This document shows positions 49,264 through 58,703 of a stretch of 64,000 nucleotides of DNA, in pieces. Every line of letters starts with the position of its first letter. Positions within the stretch are counted from its first letter, which is position 1. Where the stretch lies: positions 1 to 64,000 of the forward strand of contig JAHZKP010000030.1 in assembly GCA_022600345.1 (NCBI GenBank), written 5' to 3'. The position numbers and the translations under genes are program-made. The stretch is from Alphaproteobacteria bacterium (GTDB lineage: Bacteria > Pseudomonadota > Alphaproteobacteria > Rhizobiales > Hyphomicrobiaceae). The notes under the pieces were generated by a model. The model did no database searches, was not told the DNA's origin, and saw nothing but the letters and a program-made list of their open reading frames with translations.

Positions 49264-50450
49264 TACCTGGGTCTCCCATACGCAGCGCGCTCGTCCATTG
49301 CCCGAGGCATGGCGCTTGCGAATTCGGTCAGTTCGTAGCTGGCAGGATCGGCCCGCCGGCGGGTTAGCGCCAACAACATGCCCAGCGCCACCGAAATGGC
49401 AAGTATCGAAGAACCACCCACCGAAATGAACGGCAGCGTCATGCCCGTCGCCGGTAGCAACCCGACATTGACGCCCATATTTACCAGCGCCTGCGTACCG
49501 AACATGATCGCCAGTCCCTGGATCGCGAGTCTGTTTGCCGGTCTTGGCTCGCGTACCGCCGACACCAGGGCCTTGATCACGATGAAGCCAAACAGCCCGG
49601 CCAGCCCAACACAGGCCACGGCTCCATATTCCTCGGCCACGACGGAAAAGATGAAATCGGTATGAGCATCGGGAAAGTTGGTCTTGATCGTACCTTCACC
49701 CGGCCCCCGCCCAAAAAAGCCGCCTTGCGAAAACGACTCCATGGCGCGCGCGACTTGCGAATTGGCCTCGTGCGACGCGTGAATGAACCGGTCGATCCGC
49801 CCCTGGACATGCGGAAACGTCAGGTAAGCCCCCACCACGCCGGCAATACCAAGCCCGCCAAGGACGCCAGCCCCCATCAGCGGCAATCCCGCCAACAGGT
49901 ACATGACGCCCCCTATTAGCAGCATCAGCACGGTTTGCCCGACATCGGGCTGCATCACCAATAAGCCGCCCAGCACACAGCCCAACAGCACTGCAATCGG
50001 CAGCGCCGGCATATCAGGCCGCCGCCGGGCTTCCCCAAACAGCCACGCCAGGATTACTACAAACGCCGGCTTGGCAAATTCAGAAGGCTGGACCGAAAAC
50101 CCTCCAACCGACAGCCACCGCCGCGCCCCGTTGATCACCTGGCTATCGACCAGCACCCAGACCAGCGCCGCCAACGTGCCAACCAGCAAAATGGCTGCAA
50201 ACCTGCGCACCAGCGACGGCGTCAAAAACGACAGCGCAATCATCACGCAAAATCCTGCAGCCGTGAAAACCAGATGCCGCTCAAAGAAAAAGAACGTTGC
50301 AAAGCCTTTTTTCACCGCCACCGCTGGGCTCGCTGCCAGCGATAAAATCAGTCCCGACAGCATCAAAATCGCTATCGCCACGATCAAAACGTGGTCAACC
50401 GTGAACCACCATTCCGACAACCTACTTCGATCGGCGCGCGAGACCCGCAT
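49263..50450 (-). CDS. ftsW: Peptidoglycan glycosyltransferase FtsW
   Basis: A 395-residue SEDS-family polymerase of the divisome with about ten membrane helices. Recognisable parts: INGARRWLSVGGFSVQPSEFAKPAFVV, HEANSQVARAMESFSQGGFFGRGPGEGTIK, NFPDAHTDFIFSVVAEEYG and the NMGVNVGLLPATGMTLPFISVGGSS block. Start and stop overlap murD (ATGA) and murG. Confidence 0.97.
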   Translation of the reverse strand: MRVSRADRSRLSEWWFTVDHVLIVAIAILMLSGLILSLAASPAVAVKKGFATFFFFERHLVFTAAGFCVMIALSFLTPSLVRRFAAILLVGTLAALVWVLVDSQVINGARRWLSVGGFSVQPSEFAKPAFVVILAWLFGEARRRPDMPALPIAVLLGCVLGGLLVMQPDVGQTVLMLLIGGVMYLLAGLPLMGAGVLGGLGIAGVVGAYLTFPHVQGRIDRFIHASHEANSQVARAMESFSQGGFFGRGPGEGTIKTNFPDAHTDFIFSVVAEEYGAVACVGLAGLFGFIVIKALVSAVREPRPANRLAIQGLAIMFGTQALVNMGVNVGLLPATGMTLPFISVGGSSILAISVALGMLLALTRRRADPASYELTEFASAMPRAMDERAAYGRPR

Positions 50451-52069
50451 CAGTTGGCCTCCCCGGATGTGGCACCCGAAAGCGCCGTGACAGCATCGCG
50501 AAACGCATCGCCGCGCACTTCAAAGTTGGCAAACTGATCAAACGAGGCGCACGCCGGAGAAAACAGAACCACTGGCTCGGCGGCCGACGATACCCTTGCC
50601 GCCGCAGCCGCACGCGCTACCGCCACGTCCAGGGTGTCGCAGCGCTCAAAGTCAACGGTCCCTTCTAGCGTCCGCGCAAAATCGTCTTCGCTCTCGCCAA
50701 TCAGGTAGGCTTTCTCGATACGTGGAAACAGCGGCTTAAGCGCCTCGATGCCGCCAGCCTTCGCCCGCCCACCGGCGATCCAATGGATGCCGCCATCAAA
50801 TGTGGCAAGCGCCTTTTCGGCAGCTTCTGCGTTTGTCGCCTTGGAATCGTTGATGAACAATACGTGTTCGACACGCCCAACTTCTTCCATCCGGTGAGGA
50901 AGGCCGGGGAAACTGGCCAAAGCCTCGTTCAGCTCCGGCCCGTCAAGCAATTCCAAATTGCGGCGAGGCACCGAACTCACCTTTTTTAAAAAGACTTCGG
51001 GATCCGAATGGATCAAAGCACTTTTCTGCTTCATTTCATTCAGGTCGATCTGTTTTCCGAGGCACACTATCGCAGCGACCGAGATCAAGGCATTTTGGAC
51101 GTTGTGAACACCACGCAAAGACCCAATGCCATCAACGTCGGCGAGCAATCGCTCTCGGCCTCGCGTTTTTTGCCAATGGTTCTCAATGTCCCGGTCTACA
51201 TGATAGAGTCGTGTGCCACGGGCTTCGTAACCCAACCGCACTTCTCTGCTACTTGAGGCCGCAGCCAACCTTTGCGGAACATCGAAAGGTAGGATTGGCC
51301 GATACCAACCTTCGCGGACCGTTCTTTCTCTTCGCATCTTTTGATCATTCGAATGCATTTGGGCTTTTTGCAGCTCAAAAATTGCATCACACAATCTATC
51401 GTCGACACAGACGACGGCATATTGGCTACCCTCTATCAACCGCGCCTTGACCGCCGCGTAATGCTCCAGCGTCCCGTGCCGGTCTATATGATCAGGTGTA
51501 ATGTTGAGCAGTACACCCACGGACGGCTTCAACGTCGGCGTCAGGTCAATCTGATAGGAACTCATTTCCACGACGTGAACGCGGTCCGGTGAAGGCGCAT
51601 CCAGCGTCAGGATCGCCCGCCCGATATTGCCGCCCATCTGTACGTCGAAACCCAGATGGCCAAGAAGATGCGCAATCAACGCCGTCGTGGTGGATTTCCC
51701 GTTGGTGCCGGTGATCGCAACAAAGGGAGAATCGGGGCAAAGCGCTTCGCGCTCACGGGCAAAAATCTCAATGTCGCCGATAATTTCAACGTTGTGCGCG
51801 TTGGCCAGCTTGACCGTCCAGTGAGGCTCAGGGTGCGTCAGCGGAACGCCTGGGGCCAGCACCAGCGCATCAAACCCGGACCAATCGGCCCCGTTCAGGT
51901 CAGCCACAGCCAAACCTTCAGCCGCAGCCCGCTCGCGCCCAGCTTCCCCATCATCCCAGCAAACGACGTCGGCCCCGCCAGCCACCAACGACTGCGCTGC
52001 AACAATGCCCGAGCCGCCAAGCCCGAACACCGCAACCCGTTTTCCCTCGAAAGTCGTCGCGCGAATCAT
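50450..52069 (-). CDS. murD: UDP-MurNAc-L-alanine--D-glutamate ligase, expanded
   Basis: A Mur ligase that adds D-Glu. Motifs: [38 protein letters not shown] (P-loop), [26 protein letters not shown] and [17 protein letters not shown]. At 539 residues it is longer than the usual 450-470. The extra sequence sits at about 234-300 (basic, with an unusual [20 protein letters not shown] segment) and about 343-382 ([19 protein letters not shown]). Both appear AT-richer in DNA than their surroundings. Catalytic motifs are intact, so it is probably functional. It overlaps ftsW by four bases. Confidence 0.93.
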   Translation of the reverse strand: MIRATTFEGKRVAVFGLGGSGIVAAQSLVAGGADVVCWDDGEAGRERAAAEGLAVADLNGADWSGFDALVLAPGVPLTHPEPHWTVKLANAHNVEIIGDIEIFAREREALCPDSPFVAITGTNGKSTTTALIAHLLGHLGFDVQMGGNIGRAILTLDAPSPDRVHVVEMSSYQIDLTPTLKPSVGVLLNITPDHIDRHGTLEHYAAVKARLIEGSQYAVVCVDDRLCDAIFELQKAQMHSNDQKMRRERTVREGWYRPILPFDVPQRLAAASSSREVRLGYEARGTRLYHVDRDIENHWQKTRGRERLLADVDGIGSLRGVHNVQNALISVAAIVCLGKQIDLNEMKQKSALIHSDPEVFLKKVSSVPRRNLELLDGPELNEALASFPGLPHRMEEVGRVEHVLFINDSKATNAEAAEKALATFDGGIHWIAGGRAKAGGIEALKPLFPRIEKAYLIGESEDDFARTLEGTVDFERCDTLDVAVARAAAAARVSSAAEPVVLFSPACASFDQFANFEVRGDAFRDAVTALSGATSGEAN

Positions 52070-52320
52070 CTCGGCAGTTTACCGCAATTCTCTGGAACTC
52101 GCCCCGGTCTCATCAACACGGTATTGGTGGAGTTCGGGACGGAATGTTTTTCAAACCCGCGGGCATTCGCCAATTGAGGCGATCTACTCCGAAGGATCGT
52201 CCGGAATCGACTGTTCGTATTCCACCTGTCCGGGAGCAAGCGCGACCCGCGTCTTATGACGCGCGCCCGCGCAGGTGCCCGGCGGACTTCCGCCGGATCA
52301 GCACCGTGAGCGCAAGTGCC

Positions 52321-53403
52321 TCACCGCAGCTTCAATGTCGCCAATCCGATCAGCGCCAGCACGACCGAAATGATCCAGAAGCGCACCACCACGGTGGATT
52401 CCTGCCACCCTTTTTGCTCAAAATGATGATGCAGCGGCGCCATTCGAAACACCCGTTTTCCGGTCAACTTGAATGACGCCACCTGTATGATCACCGATAG
52501 CGTCTCCAAAACGAACAGCCCACCGACAATCGCCAGCACGATCTCGTGCTTGGTCGCTACCGCAATCGCCCCCAGTCCTCCGCCCAGCGCCAACGAACCG
52601 GTATCGCCCATGAAGATCATTGCAGGCGGCGCGTTGAACCATAAAAAGCCCAGGCCCGCCCCGATCAGCGCCCCGCAGACCACCGCCAGTTCGCCCGTCC
52701 CCTCGATGAAGTGGATTTGCAGGTAGTTGGCGAATTTGAAGTTGCCAGAAAGATAGGCAATCAGCCCGAACGTTGCCGCCGCGATCATGACCGGCACAAT
52801 CGCCAGCCCATCGAGCCCATCGGTCAGGTTCACCGCATTGCCCGCGCCAACGATGACGAGAACCCCCAGCAGCACGAAGAATGGCCCGAAATCGATAAGC
52901 AAGTTCTTGAAGAAGGGAATTGCCAGCGAGGAACCGAATTCAGGCTTGGCCAACAACATGATGCAATAGGTGGCCATTCCCGCAACCACCAGTTCGGCCG
53001 CCAGCCGGAACCGTCCGGAAAATCCTGACGCGGTCTGCTTTGTCACCTTCAGATAGTCGTCATAAAAGCCGATCAATCCGAACGTCAGCGTCACGCCCAG
53101 AACGATCCAGACGTACATGTTCTGCAGGTTTGCCCACAACAGCGTCGAAACCAGCACGCTGGAAAGGATCATCAACCCTCCCATCGTCGGCGTTCCGCGC
53201 TTTGCCAGATGGCTCTGCGGCCCATCGCTTCGGATCGGCTGCCCCTTGCCCTGGCGCACCCGCAAGGAATCGATAATTCCAGGCCCGAACAGCATGACGA
53301 AGATCAGCGCTGTGAATATCGCGCCGCCTGTCCGAAACGTGATATATCGAAAGACATTGAGAGGACCGATCTGATCGGAGAAATTCACAAGTTCATAAAG
53401 CAT
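52321..53403 (-). CDS. mraY: Phospho-MurNAc-pentapeptide translocase
   Basis: A 360-residue polytopic enzyme making lipid I from UDP-MurNAc-pentapeptide and undecaprenyl phosphate. The catalytic aspartates lie in [15 protein letters not shown] and [37 protein letters not shown] and the [15 protein letters not shown] end motif are all present. It follows murF after 154 bp and precedes murD by 251 bp. Confidence 0.97.
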   Translation of the reverse strand: MLYELVNFSDQIGPLNVFRYITFRTGGAIFTALIFVMLFGPGIIDSLRVRQGKGQPIRSDGPQSHLAKRGTPTMGGLMILSSVLVSTLLWANLQNMYVWIVLGVTLTFGLIGFYDDYLKVTKQTASGFSGRFRLAAELVVAGMATYCIMLLAKPEFGSSLAIPFFKNLLIDFGPFFVLLGVLVIVGAGNAVNLTDGLDGLAIVPVMIAAATFGLIAYLSGNFKFANYLQIHFIEGTGELAVVCGALIGAGLGFLWFNAPPAMIFMGDTGSLALGGGLGAIAVATKHEIVLAIVGGLFVLETLSVIIQVASFKLTGKRVFRMAPLHHHFEQKGWQESTVVVRFWIISVVLALIGLATLKLR

Positions 53404-53557
53404 TCCGGTCCCTCATAGACTGCTCATCGCCCCCCGGCGCCGTCGTCATCATTCAGGGCGTCATCAGTGAGCCGCCGACGCGACGATTGAATCACGCACC
53501 AACTGGTTATCGCCCACCATCCCGATGAGCAAGTAAGAAGCGTGAATTATGCCATGA

Positions 53558-54994
53558 TCAGCATGCGAACTGACGCCGCACCACCTCTGCCAACTGCCAG
53601 GCCTTCGCGCCGTTCGAGCCTTTGACCATAACGACATCGCCGGGCTGAATGGCGGCAATAAGGTCACCTTCAATGTCTGCTGGAATTGTACCCTTAGCCC
53701 CCTGCTGCCCAGGTTCAAGCGCATCAAACAACTGTGCCATGTGTTCGCCGACGGTAAAAACCCGGACATTCCGGCACGCTTCGATCTCAGATTTCAGCCC
53801 CAGATGCAGCCGGGCGGAGTGTTCACCCAGCTCCAGCATGTCCCCCAAAACCAGCACAAGCCTCTTGAAGTCGCCCCCAACAGCCTCCCGTGCCGTCTCG
53901 ATCGCAGCCGCCATCGAACCGGGATTGGCGTTGTAGCTTTCATCAATCAGGAGAAACTGCCCCCCCGAAGCATTGAGACCCGAAACGTTGAGCAGATGGC
54001 GTGCCCCCCGCCCCTCCGGCGCGATCAAGTCGCTAAACCCTTCGGCGGCCTTGGCGACATTCCCCCTCGCTTCCCGCACCGCCAGTAGGGCGCCGGCTGC
54101 GTTCATGGCAATGTGGTGGCCTGGAACCGGCAGGGGGCAATCAACCATTTCGCCTCCCCCAAAGCCGACACTCACCTGCTGCCGCCCCAATTGATCACCC
54201 GCCGTGAAACCTTTGATGGATGGCCGCGCATCGCAGTCCTCGCCACAACCGAACGCCGCAACGCTTCCCCCGGCCGCTTCCGCGCCCCTGCGCAGGATAT
54301 CGGCATGGGCACTATCGGCGTTGTAGATCGCCACACCACCCGCTACGAGACCCTTGAAGATCTCTGCCTTTTCCTCTGCAATCTCTTTTGTCGAAGCAAA
54401 ATGCCCCAAGTGCGCCGCCAGAACATTCATCACCAGCGCCACATGAGGCCGCACCATCTTGGCAAGCGGCGCAATTTCGCCGGCATGATTCATGCCGATC
54501 TCGAATACACCAAACATCGTCTCGCGGGGCATCCGCGACAACGTCAACGGCACACCCAGATGATTGTTGAACGACTTGTCGGCAGCATGCGTTGCTCCCA
54601 GCCTGGATAAACCGGCTTTCAGCATTTCCTTTGTCGTCGTCTTGCCCGCACTGCCCGTGACAGCAATGACCCTGGCCTCCTTCGGCAACCTTTGCCGCGC
54701 CGCCCCACCGATTCGTTCTAGCGCCCGCAGCGTATCCTCGACCCGCAACAACGCCCCGTCGCCAAACTGGCGCTCATAATCCCGGCAAACCAGAGCCGCC
54801 CCCGCCCCGGCCTTGAAGGCACCCGAAACGAACTCGTGCCCATCGCGCTTATCCTTCAGCGCAACAAACAGATCGCCTGGCGCCACCGAGCGGCTGTCAA
54901 TCGAAACTCCGTCAACGGCACTCTCCGGCCGCCCATCGGCCTCGCCGCCGGCTGCGGCCACCAACTCATCCCACTGCCACAACGCTTCAGCCAT
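53558..54994 (-). CDS. murF: UDP-MurNAc-tripeptide--D-Ala-D-Ala ligase
   Basis: A 478-residue Mur ligase that adds D-Ala-D-Ala. Motifs: VSIDSRSVAPGDLFVAL, AVTGSAGKTTTKEMLKAGL, FNNHLGVPLTLSRM, EIGMNHAGEIAPL and LIDESYNANPGSMAAAI. ATG 54994 (MAEALWQW) lies inside the murE 3' end and overlaps it by eight bases. The longer open frame upstream overlaps murE without homology. Confidence 0.95.
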   Translation of the reverse strand: MAEALWQWDELVAAAGGEADGRPESAVDGVSIDSRSVAPGDLFVALKDKRDGHEFVSGAFKAGAGAALVCRDYERQFGDGALLRVEDTLRALERIGGAARQRLPKEARVIAVTGSAGKTTTKEMLKAGLSRLGATHAADKSFNNHLGVPLTLSRMPRETMFGVFEIGMNHAGEIAPLAKMVRPHVALVMNVLAAHLGHFASTKEIAEEKAEIFKGLVAGGVAIYNADSAHADILRRGAEAAGGSVAAFGCGEDCDARPSIKGFTAGDQLGRQQVSVGFGGGEMVDCPLPVPGHHIAMNAAGALLAVREARGNVAKAAEGFSDLIAPEGRGARHLLNVSGLNASGGQFLLIDESYNANPGSMAAAIETAREAVGGDFKRLVLVLGDMLELGEHSARLHLGLKSEIEACRNVRVFTVGEHMAQLFDALEPGQQGAKGTIPADIEGDLIAAIQPGDVVMVKGSNGAKAWQLAEVVRRQFAC

Positions 54995-56462
54995 TGTTAT
55001 TCGCCCCAGCAATTGCAACCCGCGCCACCTCGTGATCGCTGAACTCCAGCACTTCAGTCCCGACGATCTGTCCGGTCTCGTGCCCCTTGCCCGCAATCAA
55101 GACGACGTCGCCGGCCTGTGCTTCGCCAACCGCCCAAGTGATCGCCTCGCGTCGGTCGCCGATTTCTCGTGCCTGCGGGCAACCCCTCATAATCTCCGCC
55201 CGGATCGAGGCCGGGTTTTCGCTGCGTGGGTTGTCGTCCGTCACGACAACGACATCAGCATCCCTTGCCGCCAGTCCGCCCATGATTTCCCGCTTGCCCT
55301 TGTCGCGGTCCCCTCCGCAACCAAACACGCAGATCAGCTTGCCAGACACGAACGAACGCACGCCCTGTAGCGCCGCCGTCAAGGCTTCGGGCTTGTGTGC
55401 ATAGTCGACGACAACCAGCCCACCGCGCGCTTCGCCAACGATGTCCAATCGGCCGGGAACACCTTTCAATCCCTCAAGCGCGGCAATAGCCCGCCCGGGC
55501 TCAACCCCGGCAGCAATCGCAAGCCCTGCGGCAACAAGCGCATTCTCAACCTGGTAGTCCCCGATCAACGGCAGCCTCACCTGATGGTCGGTGCCGCCAG
55601 CTTTAATCGTCAGCAGTTGCACAAACCCATCCCGCCGCACGCCCTCCAGCCTCAGATCCTCACCCGCCCTACCAACGCTAAAGACGTTCAGGCCACGGTC
55701 TCGCGCAATCTGAGAAACCTCGGCCGACGAAACCCCGTCCGCATTGATCACCGCTGTTTGCCCCGGCTGCAACAGCTCTTCGAACAACCGCATCTTGGCG
55801 GCCAGATACGCTCCAACGTCGGGGTGATAATCCAGGTGGTCGCGCCCCAGATTCGTAAACGCCGCCGCTGTCAGATTCGCGCCGTCGAGGCGATGCTGGT
55901 CGAGCCCATGCGATGACGCTTCGAACGCAACATGCGTGACGCCTTCGCCCTCCAACTCCGCCAGCGAATGATGCAGCGATACCGGGTCTGGCGTCGTCAG
56001 CGATCCATAACGCCCGCCATCCGGCTTGACGATACCAATCGTCCCCACCGAAGCCGCCAGCAAACCATTCGCCGCCAATATCTGGCGCGTGAATTCAACT
56101 ACCGAAGTCTTTCCGCTGGTCCCCGTCACAGCGACCGCTGTTGCCGGCTGCCGGCGATAAAATCGTGCCGCCATCAGGGCCAGGTCGCGCCTTGGATTGT
56201 TGCTGCGAAGGACCACCACATCCGGCCCCAGTTCGGGCAATTGCGCGTCTTGAGACACCAGCACCGAAACCGCCCCCGCCGCGACAGCACCGGTAACGAA
56301 GCGAACCCCGTCGACCTTAACGCCCGGCAATGCTGCGAAAATAAAGCCGGGCTGCACTTTGCGGCTATCTGCCGTCAGTCCGGCGATCTCGATTTGCTCC
56401 CAAGATGGGCTCGAAGCCTCAAGGCGCAGACCGCACGGTTCGATAATCTGGGTAAGCTTCAT
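54987..56462 (-). CDS. murE: UDP-MurNAc-tripeptide synthetase (meso-DAP adding)
   Basis: A 491-residue Mur ligase that adds the third stem residue. LTADSRKVQPGFIFAAL, AVTGTSGKTSVVEFTRQIL, FEASSHGLDQHRLDG and TNLGRDHLDYHP are present. The DNPR motif (TDDNPRSENP) indicates meso-diaminopimelate, not lysine. ATG 56462 (MKLTQIIEP) is chosen by homology. It is 198 bp downstream of ftsI. Confidence 0.95.
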   Translation of the reverse strand: MKLTQIIEPCGLRLEASSPSWEQIEIAGLTADSRKVQPGFIFAALPGVKVDGVRFVTGAVAAGAVSVLVSQDAQLPELGPDVVVLRSNNPRRDLALMAARFYRRQPATAVAVTGTSGKTSVVEFTRQILAANGLLAASVGTIGIVKPDGGRYGSLTTPDPVSLHHSLAELEGEGVTHVAFEASSHGLDQHRLDGANLTAAAFTNLGRDHLDYHPDVGAYLAAKMRLFEELLQPGQTAVINADGVSSAEVSQIARDRGLNVFSVGRAGEDLRLEGVRRDGFVQLLTIKAGGTDHQVRLPLIGDYQVENALVAAGLAIAAGVEPGRAIAALEGLKGVPGRLDIVGEARGGLVVVDYAHKPEALTAALQGVRSFVSGKLICVFGCGGDRDKGKREIMGGLAARDADVVVVTDDNPRSENPASIRAEIMRGCPQAREIGDRREAITWAVGEAQAGDVVLIAGKGHETGQIVGTEVLEFSDHEVARVAIAGANNNG

Positions 56463-56660
56463 GTATGCCCTGACGATGTGCTGAAATAGGCGGCTGCCAA
56501 GGTCGGCCCCGCCGCTTGTTGATGGCATGCAAGCTGTTTATTGCGCCCGAACCGCACCGTCAAACAACCTCACCGACCCGACGCCGTGATCAGGCGCCTG
56601 GACCAAGTGCCTGGACCAAGTGCACCAACATCCCCCACACAAATTCGCATAGCCGCACAA

Positions 56661-58391
56661 CTATTCTTCGCGACCGCCAACCCGATACCCCAGTAGCGGT
56701 GCAACCCTCGCAATCACTCTTGCCGTCGTGGGGGCCGCATTCCACCCCGCCGTAATCGCCCCTCGCGTTTCCTTCACGCCCTTGGGCTCAAACAGGCTGA
56801 CAAGCGTCAGGTAGCGCGGCTCCTGCATCGGAAACGCGCCGACAAAAGACGCTATCACAGCCTTTTCCTCATAACCGTCCGCGCCTGGAATTTCCGCTGT
56901 TCCCGTCTTGCCGCCAACCTCCAGCCCCGGTACGTCCGCCCTTGACCCGGTTCCCCTGCCGCTTGCCACGTTCTCCCGCATCAACCGGCGGATCGCTCCG
57001 CTCGTCTCGGGCGAGATCACCCGGGCGCGTTTTGGCGGCTTGCCCTCACTCTTTCGCAAAAACGTCGGCTTGATGCGATAGCCCCCATTGACCAGCGTCG
57101 CAGCCGCAGCAGCAAACTGCATCGGCGCCACCGCCAGCCCGTGACCGTAAGCAACCGTTACCGTTTCCAACTCGCCCCAACGCTCCGGCAGGCGAGGCTG
57201 GGCCACGAACCCGGCTTCCGTTTCAAGAGCCGAAGTCAACCCAAGTTGCTCCAGGAATTGTCGCTGCCGCTCAGCCCCTTCACCCAGCGCCAGTATCCCC
57301 GAACCGACGTTCGATGACTTCAAGAACACATCTTCCACCGACAAGAAACGCCCCGAAAAGTGGTGATCCTTGATCTGATAGCGCCCGAATCTGAGCGGCT
57401 GGCTGACATCGATCTCAGTACCGGTATGCACCTTGCCGCCTTCCAGCGCCATCGCCGTCGTAAACATCTTGAATACGGACCCCAGTTCAAAGGTCCCGTT
57501 CATCAGACGATCGATGCGCGCCTCATCGGCCCGCTGGGAAACGTTATGCGGGTCGATGCCCGGCAGCGAGGCGGCGGCAACAATTTCACCTGTGTGAACA
57601 TCCATCACCAGCCCCAGCGCCGCCTTCGCCGAGTACCGCTTCATGGCTTCGCTGAGTTCTTCTTCCAGGCCATACTGCACCGCGACATCAAGCGACAATC
57701 GCACAGCCGGCCGCGCCGACAGCGAGGCCCCGTGAACCCGGTCAACGTTTTGGCGCTCGTCCAGATAAAGTTCCAGACCCGACAATCCCTTGTTGTCGAC
57801 ATCGACCGAACCCAGGATATGCCCAGCCGTGCGCCCAAGCGGATAGGCCCGGCGCAACTCCTTTCGGAAAGACAACGCCGGCAATCCCAGTTCATGGATC
57901 TGTTGTGCCTGCCAGGTCGACAGACCCCGCCGGACCCAGACAAATCGCTTCGCTTTATCGCTAAGATTTTTCCGGATCTTCTCCTGGTCGACACCCGGCA
58001 GAACGGTACTCAGCTTTTCAGCCACTTCATCGCGATCGAGGACAACCGAGGGATCGGCAAACAGTGACTGCATGACCAGGTCGCCGGCCATCAACCGCCC
58101 GTTGCGATCGACGATCTCCGGCCGGGAAAACGACGTCGCAATCGGAGCCGACATCGAGACCCGCAAATCAGCGCCGCCATTGGCCGCCAGTCGCATAAGC
58201 TGAATTCCAACCGACAGAAACCCCAATGCCATACAGCCGATCGCCACCAGCGCTCTGACCCTCACGGCACGCTTTTCCCCGCGCGCCACGTCATCAGCCC
58301 GCTCAGCTCGCGTCGTTTGAAAACCGCCGGCAGCCTCTTGCCTCAGCGCATCGGCTGCCAGCCCCGGCGTGATGATGACACCGTTCGACAT
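56661..58391 (-). CDS. ftsI: Septal peptidoglycan transpeptidase FtsI (PBP3)
   Basis: A 576-residue class B penicillin-binding protein of the divisome. A cytoplasmic tail (1-45) and one membrane helix (about 46-66) precede the pedestal domain (RPEIVDRNGRLMAGDL). The transpeptidase has the active-site SVFK (S305, K308), SSN (359-361) and KTGT (K495). It starts 10 bp after the ftsL stop. Confidence 0.96.
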   Translation of the reverse strand: MSNGVIITPGLAADALRQEAAGGFQTTRAERADDVARGEKRAVRVRALVAIGCMALGFLSVGIQLMRLAANGGADLRVSMSAPIATSFSRPEIVDRNGRLMAGDLVMQSLFADPSVVLDRDEVAEKLSTVLPGVDQEKIRKNLSDKAKRFVWVRRGLSTWQAQQIHELGLPALSFRKELRRAYPLGRTAGHILGSVDVDNKGLSGLELYLDERQNVDRVHGASLSARPAVRLSLDVAVQYGLEEELSEAMKRYSAKAALGLVMDVHTGEIVAAASLPGIDPHNVSQRADEARIDRLMNGTFELGSVFKMFTTAMALEGGKVHTGTEIDVSQPLRFGRYQIKDHHFSGRFLSVEDVFLKSSNVGSGILALGEGAERQRQFLEQLGLTSALETEAGFVAQPRLPERWGELETVTVAYGHGLAVAPMQFAAAAATLVNGGYRIKPTFLRKSEGKPPKRARVISPETSGAIRRLMRENVASGRGTGSRADVPGLEVGGKTGTAEIPGADGYEEKAVIASFVGAFPMQEPRYLTLVSLFEPKGVKETRGAITAGWNAAPTTARVIARVAPLLGYRVGGREE

Positions 58392-58401
58392 GCTTTCACG
58401 C

Positions 58402-58689
58402 TCACTTCATCGATTGCGGTTTGAGCGGATCAGGCTCGGAATAACCGGCAAACTGCCCGCGCTTTGCCGGCACCAGTCCCAGTTCGCGGGCATATTTCGC
58501 AATCCGCTCCGGCCGCGCCAAATGCGCCCGCTCCGCCTTCAGAATGGAAATATCGTGCTGCGCCTTCTCGATTGCGCGCACCTTGCGCTTCACGTCCTCG
58601 GCGATAGCACGCGTTTCGTAGTTGACGGCGTAAAGCGTAAACGCGCTGCCAAGCGTTGCGATGACGGCAAGGGTCAACAAAATTCGCAA
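58402..58689 (-). CDS. ftsL: Cell division protein FtsL
   Basis: A 95-residue bitopic divisome protein. An N-terminal membrane helix (ILLTLAVIATLGSAFTLYAV) is followed by a heptad coiled coil (TRAIAEDVKRKVRAIEKAQ and HDISILKAERAHLARPER) and a conserved YARELGLVP end. TTG start 58689 is preceded by GAGGGG. It lies 14 bp after rsmH. Confidence 0.92.
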   Translation of the reverse strand: MRILLTLAVIATLGSAFTLYAVNYETRAIAEDVKRKVRAIEKAQHDISILKAERAHLARPERIAKYARELGLVPAKRGQFAGYSEPDPLKPQSMK

Positions 58690-58703
58690 TTCAACGCCCC
58701 TCT

